Source of the DNA: Pseudomonadota bacterium
GTDB taxonomy: Bacteria > Pseudomonadota > Alphaproteobacteria > Sphingomonadales > Sphingomonadaceae
Assembly (NCBI GenBank): GCA_023423655.1
Contig: JAFAFE010000002.1
Location: 81,706-145,705, forward strand
DNA: 64,000 bases
Direction: 5' to 3'
Part shown: piece by piece, positions 9,891 through 17,723 of the stretch
Layout of the letters: the number at the start of each line of letters is the position of its first letter
How positions within the stretch are numbered: position 1 is the first letter of the stretch
The notes under the pieces: model-generated
Databases searched by the model: none
Told to the model about the DNA's origin: nothing
What the model saw: only the letters and a program-made list of their open reading frames with translations
Made by a program: the position numbers and the translations under genes

Positions 9891-10145
9891 TGGCCTGTCC
9901 CGCGCCCTTCTGATTTGCTGCGAAAATATCTGTCCCAAGCCCATGCCGCGAACCCTCGCCCGAGGCAAGCCTCTTGCGCGTCTTTCCGCCACAAACGGAG
10001 CGGGCATAGGATGGACATATGCCCTTGACACACGCCATTGACACGAGGGCCCAATCCGGCAGAAGGGCAGAGCCTGTTTGTGCGCGGATTGCGTAACGGT
10101 AATGACGGATTTTACGGGACAGATTTTTACGGAAAGGAATAGCGC

Positions 10146-11216
10146 GTGGCGTGTGACCGCGATTGGGTAAATTGGGCCATCGGACGGATCGAAGCGGATT
10201 TCAACCGCTCGGCAGATACGCATCTTATCCCCGTTGCGCTGCCCGCGCTGCCGCATATTGCGCTCTATCTGAAGGATGAATCGAGCCATCCGACGGGGAG
10301 CCTCAAGCACCGGCTTGCGCGCTCTCTGTTCCTCTATGCGCTCTGCAATGGCCGCATCGGCCCGCGCACCACCGTGGTCGATGCGTCGAGCGGCTCCACC
10401 GCTGTATCCGAAGCCTATTTCGCGCGGATGCTTGGCATCCCGTTCGTTGCGGTTTGCCCCGCCAGCACCGCGCCTGCCAAAATCGAAGCGATCGAATTTT
10501 ACGGCGGGCGCTGCCATTTCGTCGATACCGCCCATGAAATGTATGGCGCGGCACAGCAGCTCGCGGACGAAACCGGCGGCCATTATATCGACCAGTTCAC
10601 CTATGCCGAGCGCGCGACTGACTGGCGCGGCAATAATAATATCGCCGAATCCATCTTCAGCCAGATGAGCCATGAGCCGCACCCGATCCCGACCTGGATT
10701 GTGACCGGGGCCGGGACGGGGGGAACCTCTGCGACGATAGGCCGCTTTGCGCGCTATAACCGCCACGCGACCAAGATTTGCGTCGCCGACCCCGAAGCGT
10801 CAATCTTCCACAAACATTGGCATGACCGCTCCATTGTGCGGCAGGAAGGCGGGGCAGGGCGCATCGAAGGCATTGGCCGCCCGCGCGTCGAACCCAGCTT
10901 CCTCCCCGATGTGATCGACCGGGTGATGGCGATTGAAGACGCGCAAAGCGTCGCCGCCACCCGCGTATTAAGCAGGCGGTTGGGCAAGCTGTGCGGCGGC
11001 TCGACCGGCACGAGCCTGTGGGCCTGCGCAGTCATCGCTTCCGAAATGGCCACGCGCGGGGAAGCAGGCTCGATTGTCTCGATCCTGTGCGACGATGGCG
11101 AACGCTATCGGTCGAGCTATTTCAATGATGCGTGGGTCGCCGAACAAGGGCTGGACATCGCGCCCTATGAACGGCGCATGGACCGGTTTTTTGATACCGG
11201 GTTGTGGGATGAGTGA
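10146..11216 (+). CDS. PLP-dependent cysteine synthase family protein
   Basis: A 356-residue fold-type II PLP enzyme. The Schiff-base lysine is K54 in HPTGSLKHR, an SSGST loop follows for substrate carboxylate binding, and the glycine-rich phosphate loop reads GAGTGGTSATIGRF. It resembles O-acetylserine sulfhydrylase or cysteine desulfhydrase-type enzymes rather than serine dehydratases, but the exact reaction cannot be read off. It is longer at the C-terminus than CysK. The start is GTG at 10146 behind GGAAAGGA. It converges on a TonB receptor that is probably co-transcribed with yezD, which fits a role in sulfur amino acid metabolism. Confidence 0.85.
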   Translation: MACDRDWVNWAIGRIEADFNRSADTHLIPVALPALPHIALYLKDESSHPTGSLKHRLARSLFLYALCNGRIGPRTTVVDASSGSTAVSEAYFARMLGIPFVAVCPASTAPAKIEAIEFYGGRCHFVDTAHEMYGAAQQLADETGGHYIDQFTYAERATDWRGNNNIAESIFSQMSHEPHPIPTWIVTGAGTGGTSATIGRFARYNRHATKICVADPEASIFHKHWHDRSIVRQEGGAGRIEGIGRPRVEPSFLPDVIDRVMAIEDAQSVAATRVLSRRLGKLCGGSTGTSLWACAVIASEMATRGEAGSIVSILCDDGERYRSSYFNDAWVAEQGLDIAPYERRMDRFFDTGLWDE

Positions 11217-11249
11217 GGTAGGGTTTTTCCTGTAAATCCTCCCCATTTT

Positions 11250-11335
11250 CGTCATTGCGAGCGTAGCGAAGCAATCCAGAGCAGCTTTGCGCCAACACTG
11301 GATTGCTTCGTCGCTTCGCTACGCTCGCAATGACG
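11250..11335. repeat. Long palindromic intergenic repeat
   Basis: The 30-base arm 11250-11279 (begins CGTCATTGCGAGCG) returns inverted at 11298-11335 with a three-base insertion, leaving an 18-base loop. It fills the gap between two convergent genes. This is a widespread type of dispersed bacterial palindrome and could act as a bidirectional terminator. Confidence 0.85.
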
Positions 11336-11349
11336 GCGAGGAGTAGGGG

Positions 11350-13773
11350 TTAGAAACTAATCTTCACCGTGCCGCCCCACGTCTGCGGATCGCCGGGTAG
11401 GCCTACGATCAATCCCGTATTGCCCGGCCCCACACTTAATTGTTCCATATAATTGCGGTCGAACGCATTGCGCACCCACAGATAAGCGTCCAGCCCGTCC
11501 TCGGTGCGGAAACCGCCGCGGAAGTTGGACAGCGCATAGCCGTCTATCCATGTATAGGCCGAAGGCGTCGGGTTGGAGGAAAAGTCGGAACGGTAACTGC
11601 CGTCATAGCCCAGATAAAATTGCCCGTCCTTGCCAAGAAATTTGGCGGGCACATTAGCTTCCGCGCCGAACGAGAAGGCCCATTTGGACACGCCGGGGAG
11701 CCGCGCGCCGGAAATGTCGCAATTGGGCGGGCTGTTGCTGCCACCCGATAATTCCGGCGGGCAGGGCGCGTCGACAAATTTCACATATTTGGCATCGGTA
11801 TAAGCGCCGTTGACATAAGCATGGAAACGCGCGCTCGGTCGCACGCTAAAGTCTGCCTCGACCCCTTGCGTGCGCACTTTGCCCGCATTGGCGAGATAGC
11901 CGCGCAGCACGCCAAATTGGCCATTATTCACATTGGCCTGATAATTTTTAATGTCGGTGCGGAAGGCCGACAGGTTGAAGGTCGCGCGGCGATCCCAAAA
12001 TTCGGTTTTGGCCCCCAGTTCGAAATGATGGACCGATTCCGGCTTGACCGTCGCGGCGGCAAGGATGGGATTATTGCTCGCATCGGACGGCACGCCATTC
12101 TGGTTGATGCCCCCCGATTTGAACGTTTTGGCATAGGTTGCATAGAAAAGGAGGTCGCGGTCCGGCTTATAGGTCGCGGTCAGATCATAGCTGAAATTCC
12201 AGTCGCTAAAGGTCGGGGAAATTTCCTGCGGCGCGAATACGCCGAGCCTTGCGAGCGTCACTGCATCGGTCGGGCCGTAAACCACCGGCGACCCGTCGCC
12301 CGCAAACACCCGCCGCTGGTAAAAGCCCTTCTTCTTGTCGTAATTGACGCGGATGCCGGGCTGGATCGAAAAATGGTCGCTCACTTTCCACGTCGCCTGC
12401 CCGAACAGGGCAAGGCTGGTATTTTTCAAATATTGCGTGTTGATCGCGGTGAGGCCGTCCAGCACCGACGGGTCGTTTGCGAGCGGACTGGACGGATTGA
12501 GTGTCCAGCGGCTGGAGGCTGGCCCATGCGCTTCGGTGCCTTGTGTGTCGATGCGCTGATAATAGGCAAAGCCGCCCACCACAAAATCGAACCGGTCGGC
12601 GCTTACATTATAGCGCAATTCCTGCGTATATTGTTTTTGCTGTGAAGGGTTTTGCGATTTTGTCACGATAGGCAAACCGGTAAAATCGCGGTCATTTTCC
12701 GGCTGCCAATCCCAATAGCGCCACGCGGTGACGGACGTCAGCGTGCCGGGACCAATATCCCATTTAATGCGCAAAGCCGCGCCGCCAATTTCATTGCCCG
12801 CATTGAGGTTGGCATCCAAGTCAGTCAGCCGGTCATAAGGATTACGGCTCACCACCTGATAGTTTTGCGCGGCGGCCAAGGCTTCATATTGGCGGTTCAA
12901 AGGCCGCTGGGTCGCGCCGGTGCGGACAAAGACCGACGAGCAGCACACCGCATCCTGCTTATTATAATCGCCCACTAAAGTGACACTCAGATTATCGGTC
13001 GGCTTCCATAAGAGCTGCCCGCGTATGCCGATATTATCCTGGCTCTGGGTCCAGCGGTCGGTCGCGACATTATAGATGGTGCCGCGTCGGCTGGTCGCCG
13101 AAATCGCAATGCGCGCGGCGAGCGTATCCGACAATGGCCCCGAAATTGCGGCCTTGGCCTGTTTGAAATTCAGATTGCCGATGCTGAGTTCTGCTTTGGC
13201 TTCAAAATCGAAGGTCGGCTGGTTGGTGGTGATATTGACCGCGCCCGCCGTGGTATTCTTGCCATAAAGCGTGCCCTGCGGCCCGCGCAGCACCTCGATT
13301 TGCGCAACGTCCAGAAAGTCGAAGGTGGCGGACGCCACGCGCGAATAATAAACATCATCGACATAGATGCCGACGCCCTGCTCGATACCGTCATTGGTAA
13401 GGCCGAACGGCGCGCCGAGCCCGCGAATATTGACCGCCGAGTTACGCGGGTTGCTTGTATAAAATTGCAGGGTCGGGGCAAGCTGTTGCAAGCGCCCGAC
13501 ATTGAACGCGCCGGTGCTGTCAATCTGCGCGCCGCTCACCACCGAAATGGCGATGGGCACATTTTGCGCAGTTTCGGCGCGGCGGCGGGCGGTGACGACA
13601 ATGTCGCTTGCTTCGGTGTCGCCTGCCTCGGTGTCGGGCGCTTCCGTTTCGGGTGCAACCACTTCGGGCGCGCTGTCAGCAGCGGTGCTAGGGTTAGAAT
13701 TTTCCGCCCTTACGCCGGACGCGCAAAAGGCAAGACTGGCCGCTCCGGCCAGCCAGAGGGAACGTGCGATCAT
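11350..13773 (-). CDS. TonB-dependent receptor, possibly sulfur-linked
   Basis: An 807-residue outer-membrane receptor with a signal peptide (residues 1-24), an acidic Ala/Glu-rich linker and a SDIVVTARRR TonB-box region. The plug contains the classic VEVLRGPQGTLYGKNTTAGAVN motif, and a 22-strand-type barrel ends in ISF. I chose ATG 13773 because AAGGAA lies upstream and a signal peptide follows; the frame open to 13956 lacks one. It would take up an unknown large ligand with energy from TonB-ExbBD. The next gene upstream on the same strand, after 109 bases, is yezD, so a sulfur-containing ligand is a reasonable guess but unproved. Confidence 0.92.
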   Translation of the reverse strand: MIARSLWLAGAASLAFCASGVRAENSNPSTAADSAPEVVAPETEAPDTEAGDTEASDIVVTARRRAETAQNVPIAISVVSGAQIDSTGAFNVGRLQQLAPTLQFYTSNPRNSAVNIRGLGAPFGLTNDGIEQGVGIYVDDVYYSRVASATFDFLDVAQIEVLRGPQGTLYGKNTTAGAVNITTNQPTFDFEAKAELSIGNLNFKQAKAAISGPLSDTLAARIAISATSRRGTIYNVATDRWTQSQDNIGIRGQLLWKPTDNLSVTLVGDYNKQDAVCCSSVFVRTGATQRPLNRQYEALAAAQNYQVVSRNPYDRLTDLDANLNAGNEIGGAALRIKWDIGPGTLTSVTAWRYWDWQPENDRDFTGLPIVTKSQNPSQQKQYTQELRYNVSADRFDFVVGGFAYYQRIDTQGTEAHGPASSRWTLNPSSPLANDPSVLDGLTAINTQYLKNTSLALFGQATWKVSDHFSIQPGIRVNYDKKKGFYQRRVFAGDGSPVVYGPTDAVTLARLGVFAPQEISPTFSDWNFSYDLTATYKPDRDLLFYATYAKTFKSGGINQNGVPSDASNNPILAAATVKPESVHHFELGAKTEFWDRRATFNLSAFRTDIKNYQANVNNGQFGVLRGYLANAGKVRTQGVEADFSVRPSARFHAYVNGAYTDAKYVKFVDAPCPPELSGGSNSPPNCDISGARLPGVSKWAFSFGAEANVPAKFLGKDGQFYLGYDGSYRSDFSSNPTPSAYTWIDGYALSNFRGGFRTEDGLDAYLWVRNAFDRNYMEQLSVGPGNTGLIVGLPGDPQTWGGTVKISF

Positions 13774-13882
13774 CAAAATTTTCCTTTTGTGACGAGATCG
13801 CAGCGTTTCCGGTGGTCCGGTCAACGGTGCTGATTGGGAATAGGCGCGCCGCTTTTCGTGGCGGCCGGGAAAAAGGCGCGGC

Positions 13883-14062
13883 TCAGCTAAAGTTGAGCCG
13901 CTTCTTTTCGGTAATGTCAATTTGCACGACCCGCCCTTCATGGACGGTGAGCGCAATATTGCCGAAGCTGAGGTTCAACAGCGCATCGCGGACATTGGCG
14001 AGGCTCTGGTCAATATGCCGGAGCGTATCCGACGAGATCGGGCGGGGGATCGGCGCGTTCAT
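13883..14062 (-). CDS. yezD: YezD family (DUF2292) small protein
   Basis: A 59-residue protein. Residues 14-58 match the YezD/DUF2292 pattern: an amphipathic helix (LRHIDQSLANVRDALLNL), then FGNIALTVHEGRVVQID and a charged EKKR end. Family members are small, of unknown biochemistry, and commonly found with sulfate or sulfonate assimilation genes. Its ATG lies one base past the stop of a 13-codon leader ORF that has a near-perfect ribosome site, so translation is probably coupled. The TonB receptor at 11350-13773 follows on the same strand. Confidence 0.85.
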   Translation of the reverse strand: MNAPIPRPISSDTLRHIDQSLANVRDALLNLSFGNIALTVHEGRVVQIDITEKKRLNFS

Positions 14063-14063
14063 C

Positions 14064-14105
14064 TTAACGGGCCTTCCATCGGTTCGACAGGTCTGCGCGT
14101 TTCAT
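14064..14105 (-). CDS. Putative leader peptide MKRADLSNRWKAR upstream of yezD
   Basis: A 13-residue open frame whose ATG is preceded by AAGGAG at five bases, the best ribosome site in this unit. Its TAA ends one base before the yezD ATG. The peptide contains no cysteine or methionine run that would suggest classic attenuation. It could simply deliver ribosomes to yezD, or regulate it. The reading is from sequence; any function is inference. Confidence 0.45.
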   Translation of the reverse strand: MKRADLSNRWKAR

Positions 14106-14145
14106 AGGCTCTCCTTCATTGGCTCTATCTGTTGTCCGGCTTATC

Positions 14146-14172
14146 GCTATACTCAAGTAATTTAGTTGACAA
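14146..14172 (-). promoter_or_regulatory. Possible promoter of the yezD-TonB receptor unit
   Basis: On the minus strand TTGTCA (14172-14167) and TATAGC (14151-14146) are spaced by 15 bases in an A/T-rich patch about 40 bases upstream of the leader ORF. The spacing is short for a sigma-70 promoter. Confidence 0.3.
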
Positions 14173-14245
14173 TAAACTTATCCTTATGCGCGGGCAAATC
14201 TGGCTTTTGCCTTAGGGCTGCTAAGCCGCCCGCTCATATGTTCGG

Positions 14246-14944
14246 TCATCCCGTCAGGGGCACAGGCGCCCTGTGGACAGCATTGCGGCCATCGCTGACC
14301 CCGTGCGAGGAGGGCCAATGCTGGTGCGGCGACAGTTCAGCGAGCGTCGGCGGCACCGGCGCATGGCTTGCCACCAGTGCTACGAGTTGTTGTCCCTCCT
14401 CCCATGCGCCCAATCCGGTTTCGGCATTGATATGGCCAAGATACCCCCCATCGACAAAGCGGCTCCCCCAAAAGCCCGCCAATGACCGCGCGCGGTCAAA
14501 CTGGACATAAGGGTCATTGCGGCTTGCAACGAGGATCGAAGGGAAGGGCAGAATTGCCTTGGGCGTGGGCCCGAACGAGGCAAGCCTATGGTCGGTGGGG
14601 AAGGCATCGACTTCGGGCGGCGCGACGAGCATCGCGCCTGCCACCTTTTGCCTGACCTCTTCGTCCGCGAGCGCCGCCCACCATGCGACCGCGTGGCAGC
14701 CAAGGCTGTGCGCGACCAATATGAGCGGGCGTTCGGCTTGTGTCACCGCCAGATTGAGCCGCGTCACCCAACTATTGCGGTGCGGCTGTGTCCAGCTTTC
14801 CATATTGACGCGATAGGCATGGGCGTGCTGCTCTTCCCACAGGCTTTGCCAATGGGCAGGGCCGCTATTGTCGATCCCCGGAATGATCAGCATGACAGGG
14901 CTATTGGCCGTTTCCGGCGCGCTTGCGGTTTCAAATATCGTCAT
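14246..14944 (-). CDS. RBBP9/YdeN family alpha/beta hydrolase
   Basis: A 232-residue serine hydrolase. The start MTIFETASA is preceded by AAGGAG. The motif VMLIIPGIDNSGPAHWQSLWE near residues 17-37 and the nucleophile elbow AHSLGCHA place it in the RBBP9/YdeN family. The acid is likely the Asp in SRNDPYV and the base the His in GGYLGHINAE. Substrate is unknown. YdeN-like hydrolases are frequent neighbours of yezD in sphingomonads, as here, which suggests a shared regulon. Confidence 0.85.
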   Translation of the reverse strand: MTIFETASAPETANSPVMLIIPGIDNSGPAHWQSLWEEQHAHAYRVNMESWTQPHRNSWVTRLNLAVTQAERPLILVAHSLGCHAVAWWAALADEEVRQKVAGAMLVAPPEVDAFPTDHRLASFGPTPKAILPFPSILVASRNDPYVQFDRARSLAGFWGSRFVDGGYLGHINAETGLGAWEEGQQLVALVASHAPVPPTLAELSPHQHWPSSHGVSDGRNAVHRAPVPLTG

Positions 14945-15137
14945 CGTCCATACTCCTTCAAAAAAGGGTTCTGGCCGGTCGACTCTGTTTACGTCCCGAC
15001 AGCGACAAACTATTTCAACAATTTTAATTGAGAATAGGCTTGCGCCCACCCGAAAGAGTTTTTCGGCAGGTTGAAATCCGGGCGCGAGGATGCCGGGCGC
15101 GGTGTGGCGCGGGATAAAGGCAGGTAAAAAGCGTGAC

Positions 15138-15986
15138 TTAGCGCGCGGTAAAAGCGTCCAGCATCAAGCCGATAAAGCGCGTCGCCCAGCGATATTGGGC
15201 GTCGGTATCGAAAGGCTTGGCGCAATCGGTGACGCGCGCATGGCCGATAACGCCTTCCAGCATGAAACGCGCGGCTTCGGGCACATCGGTGATGCGCAAT
15301 TCGCCGCGGCTATTGGCGGCGCGCATCAGATCTTCGGCGCGCTCGAACGCGGTCTCGAACGCCCATTGCCGCACCGAGGCCTCCCCGGCATTGCCTTCAT
15401 GGTCGAGCCAATCGACTAGCCGGTCCATCAACCGGCCTTCGGGCGACAGGAAGGTTTGGAGGATCTGGATCGCAAGGAAGGGCATGACCTCCTCGAACGG
15501 CTTTTCACCGGCGGATGCGGTGATTTCCATCTGGCGCTGCTCAATGCGGTGCTGGAGCAAGGCTTGGAGGAAAGCGCGTTTATTGGTGAAGCGCGAATAG
15601 ATGGTCGGTTTGCCGACGCGGGCCTTGCGCGCCAGCTTGTCGAAGGAAAAGCCGTCAAAGCCATGCGCGAGCAGCAAATCCCAACCGGCTTCGAACATAT
15701 GTTCGGATAAAAGTTCGGCTTCGGCTGCGGTCGGGCGACCGGTGCGCGCGCGTTTGGACAGGATGTGCTTGGAGGAAGCCGGTTTCGGGGAGGACGGTTT
15801 CGGGGAGGACGTTTTTGAAGGGGCCAGTTTCGAGGACGCCGCTTTTGCCGGGACTCGCTTGGACGGCGCGCGGCTGCGCGGCGACGGGGCTGGCGGCATG
15901 GAACGCGCGGACGGCTGGGCCGGAGCGGCTTCCTTAGTGCGCGACTTTCCGTTTGACGGCGGCAAGGGTGTTTCTATTTTTTTCAT
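15138..15986 (-). CDS. TetR/AcrR regulator with a long basic N-terminal tail
   Basis: A 282-residue repressor. The TetR helix-turn-helix spans about residues 90-140 (LLAHGFDGFSFDKLARKARVGKPTIYSRFTNKRAFL), followed by an AcrR-type all-helical ligand domain. The first 80 residues are disordered and rich in Lys, Ser, Pro and Ala, with SPKP-type repeats like those of histone H1 or bacterial H1-like proteins; ordinary TetR proteins start within a few residues of the helix-turn-helix. No other in-frame ATG or GTG with a ribosome site was seen nearer the helix-turn-helix. It lies 255 bases downstream of the efflux operon on the same strand and is a candidate regulator of it. Confidence 0.85.
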   Translation of the reverse strand: MKKIETPLPPSNGKSRTKEAAPAQPSARSMPPAPSPRSRAPSKRVPAKAASSKLAPSKTSSPKPSSPKPASSKHILSKRARTGRPTAAEAELLSEHMFEAGWDLLLAHGFDGFSFDKLARKARVGKPTIYSRFTNKRAFLQALLQHRIEQRQMEITASAGEKPFEEVMPFLAIQILQTFLSPEGRLMDRLVDWLDHEGNAGEASVRQWAFETAFERAEDLMRAANSRGELRITDVPEAARFMLEGVIGHARVTDCAKPFDTDAQYRWATRFIGLMLDAFTAR

Positions 15987-16241
15987 GCCGCTTTTTCAAT
16001 GATTTAACTGCATTTTTGGTCGCCTTGTGGACAGGGCATGACATGGTCAACCCTTCCTGATAGGCGGCCAAAAAACGCCGGACAGCGTTGTTCAGCAAAC
16101 TCATCCCTCACATCCTCACCATATTGCCTGACGCTTTTGCGCTTTTTGGCAATGATCGGATGAAAGGATGCCCCAATCGGACGAGATGTCAAGGGGCTTG
16201 CCTTTTGATGCGGGCCGATGACCGGCGCTCCACCAAGCATT

Positions 16242-17723
16242 TTAATCGCTTTTTCTTGAGCTTATCGTCGGCGCATCCCACCCCAACCCCAGCGCCTTTT
16301 GCACCGCGATATAGTCGCTGGTGAGTTCGGCGCGCGCATTGATCGCGGCCATTCCGGCCTGAATCCGCTGGCGTTCGGCGGTGAGCGCATCGCTGGTGCC
16401 GATGGTGCCAGCCCGCGCACGCTGGCGCTGCAATTCGGTCGCGCGCGCGGCTTGCGCTTCGGTTTCAAGCGCCTTGGCTAACTCCACACGGTCGCTGCCG
16501 AACCGGGTGAGGGCGTTTTCGGCGTCGGTCAGCGCGCTCAACACTTTGGCGCGATAATTGGCTTCGGCTTCGGCATAAGCGCCTTTGCTCGCGTCAATCT
16601 TCGCCTCGGTGCGCCCGCCGTCGAACAGGTTCCAGCTAATGCGCGGCAGCACAAGGCCGAGCAAATTACTCGGATTCAGCATATCGCCCACCGACGTTCC
16701 GCCCATGCCGAGCATCCCCATAAAGCTAATCTTGGGGAATTTCTCCGCAATCGTCGCGCCGACATCGGCATTGGCGGCGACCATTTGCCGCTCGGCAATG
16801 CGGATGTCGGGCCGGTTGCGCAAAAGCCGCGCCGGATCGCCAATCGCAACCTGCGCAGGCGGCAAGGGGATGGGCGCAGACGCGGCAAGATCGGCATCAA
16901 GCGCGCCGGGCTCGCGTCCGGTCAGCAGCGCGAGCTGGTCCTTCAGCACGGTGATTTCGGCGGTGGTCGACGCAATCTGTCCGTCCGTCTGGGCGGCCTG
17001 TCCGCGCACCTGATTGAGCGGCTGTTCGGGCGCGGTGCCGCGCGTCAGGCGTTGGCTGGCAAGGCTCACCAACTGGCTATCCACCCGCTTTTGCGCTTCA
17101 AATTCTGCCAAAATCGCTTGTCGCGCGCGGATGCCGACATAGGCGCGCGCGACTTCGGCGGAGAGCGATACTTGCGCGTCGGCAAGGCCCGCTTCGGCGG
17201 CTTGCGCCTTGGCCGATGCGGACTCGACCTTGCGCCGCGTGCCGCCGAACAGGTCAATCTCCCACGACGCATCAAAGCCGAGACTATATTGCTGCACATC
17301 CAGCCGCTCGTCGCTTTGCCCCTGCTGCTGGAGGAACGGATTGTTCGGCATATTGAGGTGCGGGGCTGAAACCGACGTGCCTATGGTCGGCACATTGGCC
17401 GTCTTGTTCGCGGCCAGTCCCGCGCGCGCTTGCGCAATTTTGGCATTGGCTATCGCGATATTGGGCGACCCGGTGATCGCATCATCGACGAGGCGGGTGA
17501 GCAAAGGATCGTTAAGCTGCTCCCACCAGCGCGCCACCGGCGCATCGGGTACGGCCTGACCGGCACGCAGGAACGCGCCGCGCGCTTCTGCGCTCGATGC
17601 GGTTTGCGGCGGGCCTTGATAGTCGGGACCGACCGTGGTGCAGGCGCTCACGCTTGCAAGCAACAGGATAGCAGCGGCGGAGCGCAGCGACGGGTAAGAA
17701 GAGGGCATAATATTCATCCTCAA
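16242..17723 (-). CDS. NodT-family outer-membrane efflux lipoprotein
   Basis: A 493-residue outer-membrane factor of the TolC/OprM superfamily. The signal peptide ends in a lipobox (ASVSAC), so Cys28 should be lipidated. Two coiled-coil hairpin repeats typical of the family follow (each with a long Ala/Arg/Gln-rich helix pair), including NRPDIRIAERQMVAANADVG. The ATG overlaps the stop of the MFS pump gene by four bases. With EmrA and EmrB homologues upstream it completes a tripartite efflux channel across both membranes. Substrate range is unknown. Confidence 0.93.
   Translation of the reverse strand: MRMNIMPSSYPSLRSAAAILLLASVSACTTVGPDYQGPPQTASSAEARGAFLRAGQAVPDAPVARWWEQLNDPLLTRLVDDAITGSPNIAIANAKIAQARAGLAANKTANVPTIGTSVSAPHLNMPNNPFLQQQGQSDERLDVQQYSLGFDASWEIDLFGGTRRKVESASAKAQAAEAGLADAQVSLSAEVARAYVGIRARQAILAEFEAQKRVDSQLVSLASQRLTRGTAPEQPLNQVRGQAAQTDGQIASTTAEITVLKDQLALLTGREPGALDADLAASAPIPLPPAQVAIGDPARLLRNRPDIRIAERQMVAANADVGATIAEKFPKISFMGMLGMGGTSVGDMLNPSNLLGLVLPRISWNLFDGGRTEAKIDASKGAYAEAEANYRAKVLSALTDAENALTRFGSDRVELAKALETEAQAARATELQRQRARAGTIGTSDALTAERQRIQAGMAAINARAELTSDYIAVQKALGLGWDAPTISSRKSD

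Noticed and set aside
9891..10766. N-terminal extension of the NDUFA9-like gene to 609 residues
   Set aside because: The extra part is antisense to the cysteine-synthase-like gene and lacks any conserved sequence; ATG 9890 starts right at the SDR fold.
16005..16241. Small open frames between the TetR gene and the efflux lipoprotein gene
   Set aside because: They lack ribosome sites and family features and lie in a 255-base spacer; nothing else could be supported there.
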